This document shows, in pieces, positions 8,491 to 16,621 of a stretch of 46,224 bases of DNA. The position numbers were made by a program, and so were the translations under genes. The DNA lies in contig NZ_BBOX01000053.1 of NCBI RefSeq assembly GCF_001553455.1, forward strand, positions 1 to 46,224. The letters are read 5' to 3'. Within the stretch, counting starts at the first letter, position 1; each line of letters starts with the position of its first letter. Under the pieces are notes generated by a model. That model was not told the DNA's origin. It did not search any database and saw nothing but the letters and a program-made list of their open reading frames with translations. This DNA comes from Streptomyces hygroscopicus subsp. hygroscopicus. Lineage in GTDB: Bacteria; Actinomycetota; Actinomycetes; Streptomycetales; Streptomycetaceae.

Positions 8491-9495
8491 TCAGGCGATG
8501 AACAGCGTCGGGCCGAGCAGCCCCAGGAATCCCAGGTCATAGGCGATGAACCCGCACAGCCGGGCCTTCAGCCAGTTGTCCTGGCCCACCCCGAACCGCA
8601 GCTGGGCGGCGTGCAGTGCGACGGCCGGCAGCAGGGTCAGCGCGCCCCACCACGGCACGGCGGGCAGCAGCGCCCAGGCGGCCAGCAGGCCCACGTCGGC
8701 GGCGAAGAACAGCACCATCGCGCCCTTGAACACCTTCGGCCCGCTGACCACGGCGAGCGTCTTGCGGCCGACGGCGGCGTCCCCGTCCTTGTCGTTGACG
8801 TTGGAGTACGAGATGACCATGACCAGCCACAGGCCCATGACCAGCGCCTCCAGCACGGCCGCCGCCGACCAGCGCCGGGCCAGCGCGAGATACGGGAAGA
8901 CCAGCCCGCCGGCGGTGACCAGGCCCAGCATGGTCTCCGAACCGCCGGTGCGGAAGCTGAACCGGAAGCCGCCGGAGTACTGCACCGAGCAGGCGCCGAC
9001 CGCCAGGAAGACCAGCACCGACTCCAGCGGCACGGCCCAGCCCAGGGCGGCGAAACCGCCGAGGCCGGTCAGCAGCGCGAGCACCCCGGTGGCGGCGGCG
9101 AAGATCTGCGCCTCGCGCTCGGTGACGGCCCCGCTCAGCAGCGGTTTGCGCCGGATGTCCCGGCCCAGGTCGCCTTCCTTGTAGTTGGCGGCGTCGCTGC
9201 CGTTGCGGTTGCCGACGATGTCGTCCACCGCCGACGTGCAGGCCACGATGGCGGCCGAGGCGACCAGGAACAGCGCCATCGCGGGTATCGCGCCGGAGCG
9301 GTCCAGGGCCGCCCCGTCCAGCATCGCCAGGGCCAGCGCCCAGGGGAAGAAGTGCTGGTAGACGGTGACCTTCGACAGCCGCAGGAAGGACCGGGCGATG
9401 CCCCGCGGGGAGCGGTCCACCGGGCCGCCGCGGGCGGCGCCGGTGTCCGGCGCGGTCGCGGCCCGGCCGGTGGCGGGCGTGGTGTCAGCGTTCAT
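8491..9495 (-). CDS. UbiA-family membrane prenyltransferase
   Basis: A 334-residue membrane protein with about eight or nine hydrophobic segments and both Asp-rich motifs of UbiA enzymes: VDDIVGNRNGSD (Asp91, Asp92, Asp101) and NVNDKDGD (Asp235, Asp237, Asp239). These bind the magnesium-diphosphate of an allylic donor. The classic acceptor of the family is 4-hydroxybenzoate, and the two genes immediately upstream make 3-amino-4-hydroxybenzoate, a close analogue with one ortho position free. Its start overlaps the GriH-like gene by 11 bases, tying it to ring formation. No polyprenyl diphosphate synthase is visible in the window, so the donor is open. Confidence 0.9.
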   Translation of the reverse strand: MNADTTPATGRAATAPDTGAARGGPVDRSPRGIARSFLRLSKVTVYQHFFPWALALAMLDGAALDRSGAIPAMALFLVASAAIVACTSAVDDIVGNRNGSDAANYKEGDLGRDIRRKPLLSGAVTEREAQIFAAATGVLALLTGLGGFAALGWAVPLESVLVFLAVGACSVQYSGGFRFSFRTGGSETMLGLVTAGGLVFPYLALARRWSAAAVLEALVMGLWLVMVISYSNVNDKDGDAAVGRKTLAVVSGPKVFKGAMVLFFAADVGLLAAWALLPAVPWWGALTLLPAVALHAAQLRFGVGQDNWLKARLCGFIAYDLGFLGLLGPTLFIA

Positions 9496-10606
9496 CGATC
9501 TGCTCGGCCACCTTGATGCCGACGTGCCGGCCCGGCTCGGTGATCAGGCCCAGAAGGGTGGACCCCGGGGTGACGTCGGTGAGGTTCCTCGGTTTGCCGT
9601 CGCCGCCCATGACCCGTACGTGCCAGTCGTCCTGGAGGATGACGTTGACGGTGACGTCGCCGTGCCGGGCCTCGATCAGCCGCAGCGGGCGCAGCTCGGT
9701 CTTGACCCGGCCGATGCCCACCTCGCGGAAGGTGCCGTCCGCGGCCACCGCGCAGGACCGCTCCCCGGCGCGCAGATCGGTGATGTAGGCGGTGTCCTCG
9801 GCCCCGAAGACGTAGGAGTGCACCGCGCCCGCGTTGACACGGAACGGCCGCAGGTTCATGTACGGCAGGTAGTGCACCTCGGCGCAGACCAGGATGCCGC
9901 CGGAGGAGGTGGATCCGACCACCATGCCCTCGTCCTGGCCGAAGAGGGTGGTGGTGTCGATGCAGCCGCGGTAGCCCATGCCGACCGGTTCGGCCCGGAC
10001 CACCTCCAGCTCCACCAGGTCCTTGTGGAGCCGGCCGCGGGCGGCGACCACGGAGGTGACCAGGTCCACGGCGGAGAGCTGCTCGGCGGACACCATCAGC
10101 CCGGCCGGGCCGCTCTCCAGGACACCGGCCACCGTGGACGCCTCCGCGGTGTTCAGCAGCTGCTTGACCACCGCGGTCCGGGTGTTCTGGGCACGGGCCA
10201 GCAGCAGTTCGAGCGGGATGTTGGTCTCGTCGTGGAAGGCGGCGACGACGGTGTCGACCGCGCCGGACAGGTCGGCGGCCTCGTTCATGGTGTCACCGTC
10301 GACGATCTCGCAGCGCACGCCGACGGGGCGGGAGCCGGCGGCCTCCCGGGCGAGGCCGAGGTCCGCGGGCGAGCGGGCGATGACGGTGTCCACCCGCTCG
10401 TCCACGGCGATCAGCTCGGCGAGCTGTGCCTCCTCGGCGCCCACCAGGCAGGCGGTCCGCAGCCGGTCCAGCGGCTTCCACTCCTCGTACTGGTCGTAGC
10501 GCAGCACCACCGCGGCCGCCGCGGAGGAGCGCAGGTAGGCCAGGGCGCCGGGGGTCTCGGCGGGGGTCAGGGTGGAGACGTCCACCCACAGTTCGGTCTG
10601 TGTCAC
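9485..10606 (-). CDS. griH: 3-dehydroquinate synthase II family, GriH-like 3-amino-4-hydroxybenzoate synthase
   Basis: A 373-residue protein of the DHQ synthase II family over its whole length: GVRCEIVDGDTMNEAADL, AVVKQLLNTAEASTV, VVARGRLHKDLVELEVV, GGILVCAEVHYLPYMNLRPF and VNAGAVHSYVF. In archaea the family makes dehydroquinate; in Streptomyces the paired GriI/GriH enzymes convert aspartate semialdehyde plus dihydroxyacetone phosphate to 3-amino-4-hydroxybenzoate, as in grixazone and other AHBA-derived products. The GriI-like aldolase directly upstream makes the GriH role much more likely than shikimate synthesis. GTG start at 10606 with GAGGGA upstream. Confidence 0.92.
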   Translation of the reverse strand: MTQTELWVDVSTLTPAETPGALAYLRSSAAAAVVLRYDQYEEWKPLDRLRTACLVGAEEAQLAELIAVDERVDTVIARSPADLGLAREAAGSRPVGVRCEIVDGDTMNEAADLSGAVDTVVAAFHDETNIPLELLLARAQNTRTAVVKQLLNTAEASTVAGVLESGPAGLMVSAEQLSAVDLVTSVVAARGRLHKDLVELEVVRAEPVGMGYRGCIDTTTLFGQDEGMVVGSTSSGGILVCAEVHYLPYMNLRPFRVNAGAVHSYVFGAEDTAYITDLRAGERSCAVAADGTFREVGIGRVKTELRPLRLIEARHGDVTVNVILQDDWHVRVMGGDGKPRNLTDVTPGSTLLGLITEPGRHVGIKVAEQIDER

Positions 10607-10655
10607 GAAGGTCCCTCGTTTCGAAGCGATGGGGCGTCGACGGCCGCGGCCCGGC

Positions 10656-11429
10656 TCACGCGGCGGCCGGGAGCGCGCCGTGCACCACCGAGCGCAGTTC
10701 GGCGACGGCGGCGGCCGGGTCGGGGCTGCCGAACACCCGGCGGCCCACGCACAGCCCGGCCACGCCGTGGCCGACGGCGTCCTTGGCGGAGGTGACGTAC
10801 GCGTCCCAGCCGCCCTCGGCCTCGCCGCCGGCGAGCACCACCGGGACCTCGATGGAGGCGGCCAGCTCGTCCAGGTAGTCGGTGCCGGGGTGGGCCACCT
10901 TCACGATGTCCGCGCCGAGTTCGGCGGCGGCGCGCCCGGCGTGGATGACCGCCGGACCGCGCTCGGCGGGGTCCTCGCCGACCCCGGCCACATACGTCAT
11001 GACCAGCAGTGGCAGCCCGAGCCGGTCGCAGGAGGCGGCGACCTTGCCGAGGTCGGCGAGGGCGGCGCGGTCCTCCTGGTGGCCGCCGCCGAAGGTGACG
11101 TGCACCGAGACCAGGTCGGCGCCGAGGGCCAGCGCGGTCTCCGGGGCGCACACCCGGGTCTTCAGCTCGCCACCGGAGCTGAGCCGGGTGTTCCCGGACA
11201 GGTGCACGATCATCGCGGTGTCCCGCTGGACCGGCATGGAGTTGGCGGCCGAGCCGCGGTGGACGACGATGCCGTCGGCGCCTCCGGCGACCACCGCGTC
11301 GAGCACTCCGCTCATCCGCGTCAGTCCGCCCGCGCCCCCCGTGGTGAGGGCGTGGTCGACGGCCACCAGCAGGGTGCGGGCGTCCGCTCCCAGCACGCGC
11401 CGGAGTCGGCGCTCCTTCCCACTGATCAC
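10656..11429 (-). CDS. griI: GriI-like DhnA/FbaB-type class I aldolase
   Basis: A 257-residue class I aldolase with VAVDHALTTGG (Asp25/His26), a probable Schiff-base lysine in GADIVKVAHPG (Lys177) and the phosphate-binding VLAGGEAEGG and AGLCVGRRVF loops. In the Gri pathway this enzyme condenses dihydroxyacetone phosphate with aspartate semialdehyde to give the C7 amino-ketose phosphate used by GriH. It lies 49 bases upstream of the GriH-like gene in the same operon. The start is GTG at 11429 with GGGGAG eight bases upstream. Related aldolases act in archaeal shikimate synthesis or sugar metabolism, but the pairing supports GriI. Confidence 0.9.
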   Translation of the reverse strand: MISGKERRLRRVLGADARTLLVAVDHALTTGGAGGLTRMSGVLDAVVAGGADGIVVHRGSAANSMPVQRDTAMIVHLSGNTRLSSGGELKTRVCAPETALALGADLVSVHVTFGGGHQEDRAALADLGKVAASCDRLGLPLLVMTYVAGVGEDPAERGPAVIHAGRAAAELGADIVKVAHPGTDYLDELAASIEVPVVLAGGEAEGGWDAYVTSAKDAVGHGVAGLCVGRRVFGSPDPAAAVAELRSVVHGALPAAA

Positions 11430-11512
11430 AGTGCTTCTCCCCGTTTCTGTTCCGAATGCGGCCGGGATGCGGCCGGCAGGTGGGCTTCGATCGTCGTCAC
11501 CGCGGCCGTCGG

Positions 11513-14029
11513 CTACTCCTGGGCCAGCAGGGCGCGCAGCGGCGGATTGGCGCGGCGGGGGCCCGCCACCGCCAGGGCGAGCAGCATGCAGACCACCACC
11601 AGGGGCAGGCTGGCGACGCTGAGCAGCGTCGGCACGGTGATCCCCGGCAGCAGGCCGCTCTGGCCGGCCTGGGCGTCGAGCATCCCGGGGATGGCGAGGC
11701 AGCCGACGGGCAGCGCCACGATCCAGGAGCAGCCCGCGATGACCAGCGATTCGCCGGCCAGTTGCCGGTTCACGGCCTTGCGGGTGGCGCCGGTGAGCCG
11801 CAGCAGCGCGAGCCCCCGCTGCCGCTCCACCAGTCCGGAGGCCAGGGTGGCGCCGCCGACCAGGACGGCGAGGACGAACATCACCCAGGCGAACGCCTCG
11901 AAGGAGCTGACCAGCCGGGCGGTGATGCCCGCGAAGGCGTCCCGCATCCCGGTGCGGCTGAGCACCTCGGCCCGCGGGTAGCGGTCCGCCAGCTTCTTCT
12001 CCAGGGCGGCCCGGACCGCGTGGACGTCCGCACCGTCCCTGACCCCGACGTAGTACTCGTAGACGCCCTGGGAGGCGGTGAGTTCCTGGTAGAGCCGGGT
12101 GCCCGCGACGATCATGCCGCCGTCGGAGGCGGAGTCCTCCAGCACCGAGGCCACCCGCACCGTGCGGTGTCCGGTGGGCAGCGGGAGCTCCAGGGTGTCC
12201 CCGACGGTGAGGTCCTGGGTGCGGGCGTAGTTGGAGGAGATGACGATCTCGTCCGTGCCGAGCGTGGTGATGAAGTCCCGCCTGCCCTTGGCGACCTTCA
12301 GATCGGTGGTCCGGTCCGCGTCGGACTCGCCCCAGTTCCACACCTGCACCTTGCGGCCGTGGAGCCCGACGCCGGCGTAGGTGAAGGGGGTCACCGCGTC
12401 CACGCCGTCGACCTGGCGCAGCTCCTGCTCCATGGTGAGCGGGAACTTCTCGTTCTGGAGGTTCTGCCCGACCTTGGCGGCCTGGACGAACAGCTCGCCC
12501 TGGGTCCAGCGCTCCACCGAACCGGCCACCTCGTCCTTGATGCTGCCGGCCGTGCCCGCCATGGCCAGCGAGGTCACCACGGCGACGGTGAAGGTGATGC
12601 TGAGCGCGGCGTTGCGGCGCCAGCCCAGCTGGAGCTGGCGGCCGACGGCCAGCCGCACCGGGCCCGGTTCGCCCTTGCGCAGCAGCGCACCGGCCACCAC
12701 CGGGAGCACCACGCTGAGCAGCGCCGCCCCGATGAACAGGAACACCAGACTGGCCGAGGTGATCATCTCGCCGCCCAGGGCCACCAGGGCCGCGCCCACG
12801 GCGAGGGTGGCCAGGCCCGCGATGAGCGGCCGCCGTATCCCGCCGGGCGTCATGGCGGTCCGGTCGCGTCCGGTCACCGCCTCGATGGGAGTGATCCGGG
12901 TGAACCGGCGCACTCCGGACAGCCAGGCGGCCAGGAACATCACCACGGCCGCGGCGAACGCCCCGGCCACCGGCCACTGCCAGGGCAGACCGGGGGTGAC
13001 GGCCTGCTGGGTGAGATCGGTGATCTGCCGGGTGAACGAGCCGAGCAGCGAGCCCACCCAGATGCCGAGCGCCGCGCCGATGACATACGTGCCCAGCAGC
13101 AGCGGCACCATCACCATGGCCGAACCCGCCATCAGATGCCCGGTGCGCACGCCCATCAGGCGCAGCCGGGCCAGGGTGGCGCGGGCGTCGTCCAGCGCCA
13201 GGCGCCAGGTGAGGAAGAGCACCACGGCGGCGGTGAGGACGGCGATGGCCGCGAACATGCCCAGGATGGTGAGCGAGGTGCGGAAGGTCTTGCTGTAGCC
13301 GGAGAGCAGGTCACCGGGGTGCTTGACGTCGGCCGCGCCGTCGACCGCCTTCTCGGCGGCGGCCACGACCGCGGACCGGCCGCGGTGGCCCGGGTCCAGC
13401 AGCAGCACATCGCTGTGGGTGCCGCGGTCGAAGGCGGTGGCGACGGTGGGCAGCGGCGCGATCACCATGGCGCCGCGGTTGGCGACCTGTCCGTCGAGCA
13501 GCTCGGCCACCCGCCACCGCTGGACGCCGTGGGGGGAGGTGACGCGGACCGTGTCGCCCTTGCGCACACCGTGGTCACCGGCCCAGTCCGCGGACAGGAA
13601 GACCTCGTCGCCGGCCAGCTTGGTGCCGCTGATCCGGTCGGCCAGCCGTTTGTCGGTGAGGCCGCCGAGAGCCTGGTCGACACCGAAGACGATGACCGGG
13701 TCGGTGGTGTGGTCCGCCCCCGTAGCGGCGCGGGTGCTGATGACCAGGGCGCGGGAGCCCTTGACCCCGGTCTCCCGCTCGGTGCGGTCCACCAGTTCCC
13801 GGGACATGCCGCCGGGGGCGCGGGCCTCGACGGCGACCACCTCGTCCCGGATGCCGCTGATGGAGGCGCCCTTGATGGCGTCCAGCACCGACGCCGAGAT
13901 CAGCAGCATGGCGGTGGTCAGCAGGACGCCACCGATGCCGGCCGCGATGGCGGCCGCCATCCGGGCGGGGCGCTGCCGCCAGCTCCGGCCGAGGGAGCGG
14001 GCGACCAGGCGGTGCGGATCGAGGGCCAT
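11513..14029 (-). CDS. FtsX/MacB-type ABC transporter permease
   Basis: About 838 residues. An N-terminal membrane segment (about 25-50) is followed by a periplasmic-type domain, several FtsX-type membrane segments (about 285-400), further central helices, a second extracytoplasmic domain and a final set of helices near the C-terminus (WVMFVLAVLVGGATLASG, LPVGCLAIPGM). This duplicated FtsX layout is typical of Streptomyces efflux permeases. The ATG at 14029 overlaps the ATPase stop (TGATG), so the pair forms one exporter, likely for the cluster product or for self-protection. Substrate unknown. Confidence 0.9.
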   Translation of the reverse strand: MALDPHRLVARSLGRSWRQRPARMAAAIAAGIGGVLLTTAMLLISASVLDAIKGASISGIRDEVVAVEARAPGGMSRELVDRTERETGVKGSRALVISTRAATGADHTTDPVIVFGVDQALGGLTDKRLADRISGTKLAGDEVFLSADWAGDHGVRKGDTVRVTSPHGVQRWRVAELLDGQVANRGAMVIAPLPTVATAFDRGTHSDVLLLDPGHRGRSAVVAAAEKAVDGAADVKHPGDLLSGYSKTFRTSLTILGMFAAIAVLTAAVVLFLTWRLALDDARATLARLRLMGVRTGHLMAGSAMVMVPLLLGTYVIGAALGIWVGSLLGSFTRQITDLTQQAVTPGLPWQWPVAGAFAAAVVMFLAAWLSGVRRFTRITPIEAVTGRDRTAMTPGGIRRPLIAGLATLAVGAALVALGGEMITSASLVFLFIGAALLSVVLPVVAGALLRKGEPGPVRLAVGRQLQLGWRRNAALSITFTVAVVTSLAMAGTAGSIKDEVAGSVERWTQGELFVQAAKVGQNLQNEKFPLTMEQELRQVDGVDAVTPFTYAGVGLHGRKVQVWNWGESDADRTTDLKVAKGRRDFITTLGTDEIVISSNYARTQDLTVGDTLELPLPTGHRTVRVASVLEDSASDGGMIVAGTRLYQELTASQGVYEYYVGVRDGADVHAVRAALEKKLADRYPRAEVLSRTGMRDAFAGITARLVSSFEAFAWVMFVLAVLVGGATLASGLVERQRGLALLRLTGATRKAVNRQLAGESLVIAGCSWIVALPVGCLAIPGMLDAQAGQSGLLPGITVPTLLSVASLPLVVVCMLLALAVAGPRRANPPLRALLAQE

Positions 14030-14727
14030 CACGCCTTCCTCTCGGTGCCGGCCAGCCGGCCGTCGGCGATGGTGATGACGGTGTCCGCGCCCGCGGCCAG
14101 GTCCCGGTCATGGGTGATGATCAGCCCGGCCGCGCCGGTGGTGCTGACCAGCTTGCGCAAGAGTTCCTGGACCTGACGGCCGTTCTCCTCGTCCAGGGCC
14201 CCGGTCGGTTCGTCGGCGAAGACGATGGCGGGCTGGACGACACAGGCGCGGGCGACGGCGGCGCGCTGCGCCTCGCCTCCGGAGACCTGGCCGGGCCACT
14301 GTCCGGCCCGGTGCGACAGCCCCACCTCGGCCAGCATCTCCCGGGCCCGTCCCAGGGCCTCGCTCAGCTTGGTGCCCCCCATGACCAGGGGTGCGGCGAC
14401 GTTCTCCTCGATCGTCAGGGAGGGGATGAGGTTGTCCTTCTGGAGCACGAACCCGATCTCGCGGGCCCGCATCGCCGCCGCCTCGGCCTCGCTCAGCGCG
14501 GACAGGTCGCGGTCCATCAGCGTCACCGTGCCCGAGGTGGGGCGGTCCAGCCCGGACAGGACGTTCGCCAGGGTGGACTTGCCGCTTCCGCTCCTGCCCA
14601 CGACGGCGACGAATTCCCCGGCGAGCACCTCGAGGCTGCACCCCTTGAGGACCTCCACGGTGGTATCCCCGCTGACGAATTCGCGCCGCACATTCTCGGC
14701 GCGCAGCACTACCCTGTTTTCGGCCAT
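14029..14727 (-). CDS. ABC transporter ATPase (MacB/LolD type)
   Basis: A 232-residue nucleotide-binding protein: Walker A GRSGSGKST, Q-loop FVLQKDNLIPSLT, signature VSGGEAQRAAVARA, Walker B IVFADEPTGALD and H-loop ITHDRD. This is the standard partner of FtsX-type permeases, and the permease start overlaps its stop codon. ATG at 14727 was chosen because the conserved part (ENVRREFVSGDTTVEVLKGC) begins shortly after it. Together with the permease it should export the cluster product or protect the host. Confidence 0.94.
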   Translation of the reverse strand: MAENRVVLRAENVRREFVSGDTTVEVLKGCSLEVLAGEFVAVVGRSGSGKSTLANVLSGLDRPTSGTVTLMDRDLSALSEAEAAAMRAREIGFVLQKDNLIPSLTIEENVAAPLVMGGTKLSEALGRAREMLAEVGLSHRAGQWPGQVSGGEAQRAAVARACVVQPAIVFADEPTGALDEENGRQVQELLRKLVSTTGAAGLIITHDRDLAAGADTVITIADGRLAGTERKA

Positions 14728-14795
14728 GTTCGGCAGACCACCCCAGTTGATGTGAATGATTGTCAGCAAAAGTCCATGGGCCCCGGCCGGCGAGG

Positions 14796-16343
14796 TCAGC
14801 TGTTCAGCCGGTGCCGGAGCACCTCTCGCCGCACCTTTCCGGTGGCCGTCCGGGGAATGTCGGCACGGGCCACGAAGCGGGGTGGCGCGAGGGGCGGCAG
14901 ATCGCCGGTGGCCGTCCGCCACCGCTCGTCCGTGACGGGCTCGGCGGAGCGGCTCGCGAGGACGGGCAGCAGCCGCCCGTCTTCCTCCAGGACGACCGCT
15001 TCCGCCAGTTCCGGCATGCGGTCGAGCAGCACGTCCTCCAGCGCGATGCCACTGGTGGCCCCGGCGAGCCGCTCGGTCTGGCGGTCGTGCAGCCGCAGCG
15101 CCCCGGTGGCGGTCCGGGCACCCCAGTCCCCGGAATCCCACCAGCCGCCCTCGAAAAGGTTCTCCGTAGCGCGCTCGGGGAAATTCAGATACCCGGCGAA
15201 CCGGCCTTTGGAGCGGACCTGGATACGGCCGCCGGCACCGCGCGGAACCCGGTTTCCCCCTTCGTCCACCACGCGTATGCGGCTGTATCCGGGCATGGCC
15301 CGGCCGACGCGGTGCCCGGCCAGTTCGGCGCCGACTCCGCGCCGGAACCGGCCGATCCGGCGGGTGCGCGCCCGAAAGGCGATGGGGCCGAGTTCGGACT
15401 GGGCGTACACCTCGGTGAACATGGCCAGCCGGCGCCGCGATCCGCGCAGCATCGCGTCGACGGTCCGCGGATGCATCGCGTCGAATGTGCCCAGGAACAT
15501 CCGCACCGAGGACATGGCCCCGGAATCCGCCAGGCCCTCCCAGGTGATGTAGGTGTTCGGATGCGTTTCCAGATACTCCGGCCGCCAGCGTTCCAGTTGT
15601 TCGCCCACCCGGTCGCTGTCCTCGGAAGCGAGCAGCAGCACCGAATGGCGCAGGCGCAGCGCGCTGAGAAGTCCGGAAAGGGTGCGCACATGGACCGGGG
15701 AAATGGCCGCCGCCAGATACCCCGTGAGGAACATGGGCCGCAGCATCCGGGTCTGGACCGCGGACTGCTGGTAGAAGCTGTTCCGGGTGTGGACCACCAG
15801 CTTGGGCACCCCGGTGGTGCCGGAGGTGTGGGTGACCAGGTAGGGCCGGCCCGGGGCGCGCTCCACCCCGTGCGCGGGCAGTTCGGCCCGCTCCCCGGCC
15901 GGTACCGCCGAGATGACGTCCTCCCAGGTCATCCTGGCCCCGTCGATCGGGTGGCGGTCCGCGAAGTCGGCGGCGCGGGAGGCGGTGACCAGCAGGTGCA
16001 GGGGGGCGGTCACCGGCTCCAGCGCGGCCCGCGCGGTCATCGCGTCGAGCCGGGCGCTCAGCAGGACGGGCACGGCGCCGAGACCGGTGAGGCCGGCCAC
16101 GGCCACCAGGATGTCCAACGGCTTTTCCAGCCGTACGACACACAGATCGCCTTCCCGGACGCCGCGCTCCGCCACCGTCCGCGCCAATCGCCGGGCGGCT
16201 TCGGCGATTTCCCCGGGATTCACCTGTCCGTCCTTGACGGTGACGGCCGCGGATTCGTGGTCCACGGCCCAGGGGCGCTTGGCGGCACGGCCGGCCGCGG
16301 CGAGTTGTGCGAACAACAGGTCGGCGGAGCGTGGCGCATGCAT
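14796..16343 (-). CDS. Acyl/aryl-AMP ligase (ANL superfamily)
   Basis: A 515-residue adenylating enzyme with the ANL core motifs HTSGTTGVPKLVVHT, YAQSELGPIAF, GGWWDSGDWG, LHDRQTERL and the catalytic lysine region RTATGKVRREVL near the C-terminus. It is not a FAAL (it lacks the HHDMGLIG motif) and looks more like an aryl or carboxylate CoA ligase or free-standing adenylation enzyme. In this cluster 3-amino-4-hydroxybenzoate or its alkylated form is an obvious substrate candidate (inference). The ATG at 16343 (MHAPRSADLLF) is preferred to an upstream in-frame start because GAGGGG sits about 11 bases before it. It is separated from the OCD gene by 278 bases, so it may have its own promoter. Confidence 0.88.
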   Translation of the reverse strand: MHAPRSADLLFAQLAAAGRAAKRPWAVDHESAAVTVKDGQVNPGEIAEAARRLARTVAERGVREGDLCVVRLEKPLDILVAVAGLTGLGAVPVLLSARLDAMTARAALEPVTAPLHLLVTASRAADFADRHPIDGARMTWEDVISAVPAGERAELPAHGVERAPGRPYLVTHTSGTTGVPKLVVHTRNSFYQQSAVQTRMLRPMFLTGYLAAAISPVHVRTLSGLLSALRLRHSVLLLASEDSDRVGEQLERWRPEYLETHPNTYITWEGLADSGAMSSVRMFLGTFDAMHPRTVDAMLRGSRRRLAMFTEVYAQSELGPIAFRARTRRIGRFRRGVGAELAGHRVGRAMPGYSRIRVVDEGGNRVPRGAGGRIQVRSKGRFAGYLNFPERATENLFEGGWWDSGDWGARTATGALRLHDRQTERLAGATSGIALEDVLLDRMPELAEAVVLEEDGRLLPVLASRSAEPVTDERWRTATGDLPPLAPPRFVARADIPRTATGKVRREVLRHRLNS

Positions 16344-16539
16344 GTCGTACGTGTCCCCTCGCCTGGAAAGTGGATTGCGTCGGCCGTACAACGGGAGTGA
16401 GGTGACACATGCTTCCCCTGAGCGAATGGGCGCGGCAATGCGTCTGTCAGCAAGACGCCAGAGGGGTGTCCTCCTGCGGCCATCAACGGATCCGGCCGCC
16501 TTCCGGGCCTTACCGGTTCACGGCCGGACCAGCCCTGTC

Positions 16540-16595
16540 GGAGAGAGGGTGGACAGGAGCCGAGAGGAGAGGGAAAGGAAGGAGGGAAGGGAGAG
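16540..16595. other. Polypurine tract in an intergenic region
   Basis: The plus strand from 16540 to 16595 is almost entirely A/G, with an uninterrupted purine run of 34 bases at 16562-16595. It lies just beyond the 3' end of the ornithine-cyclodeaminase-family gene and upstream of the AMP-ligase gene. Such mirror-like purine tracts can form triplex DNA; on the transcribed strand it would be a C/U-rich leader. No ORF is credible in 16344-16621. Confidence 0.6.
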
Positions 16596-16621
16596 TCAGA
16601 ACAGCCGGGGGAGAAGGGCGG

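Noticed and set aside
9485..10606. Reading the DHQ-synthase-II gene as part of shikimate synthesis
   Set aside because: The paired GriI-like aldolase and secondary-metabolite neighbours fit AHBA formation; actinobacteria make dehydroquinate with AroB.
11456..14176. Plus-strand open frame opposite the ABC permease
   Set aside because: It is His/Gln/Gly-rich antisense to clear ABC transporter sequence.
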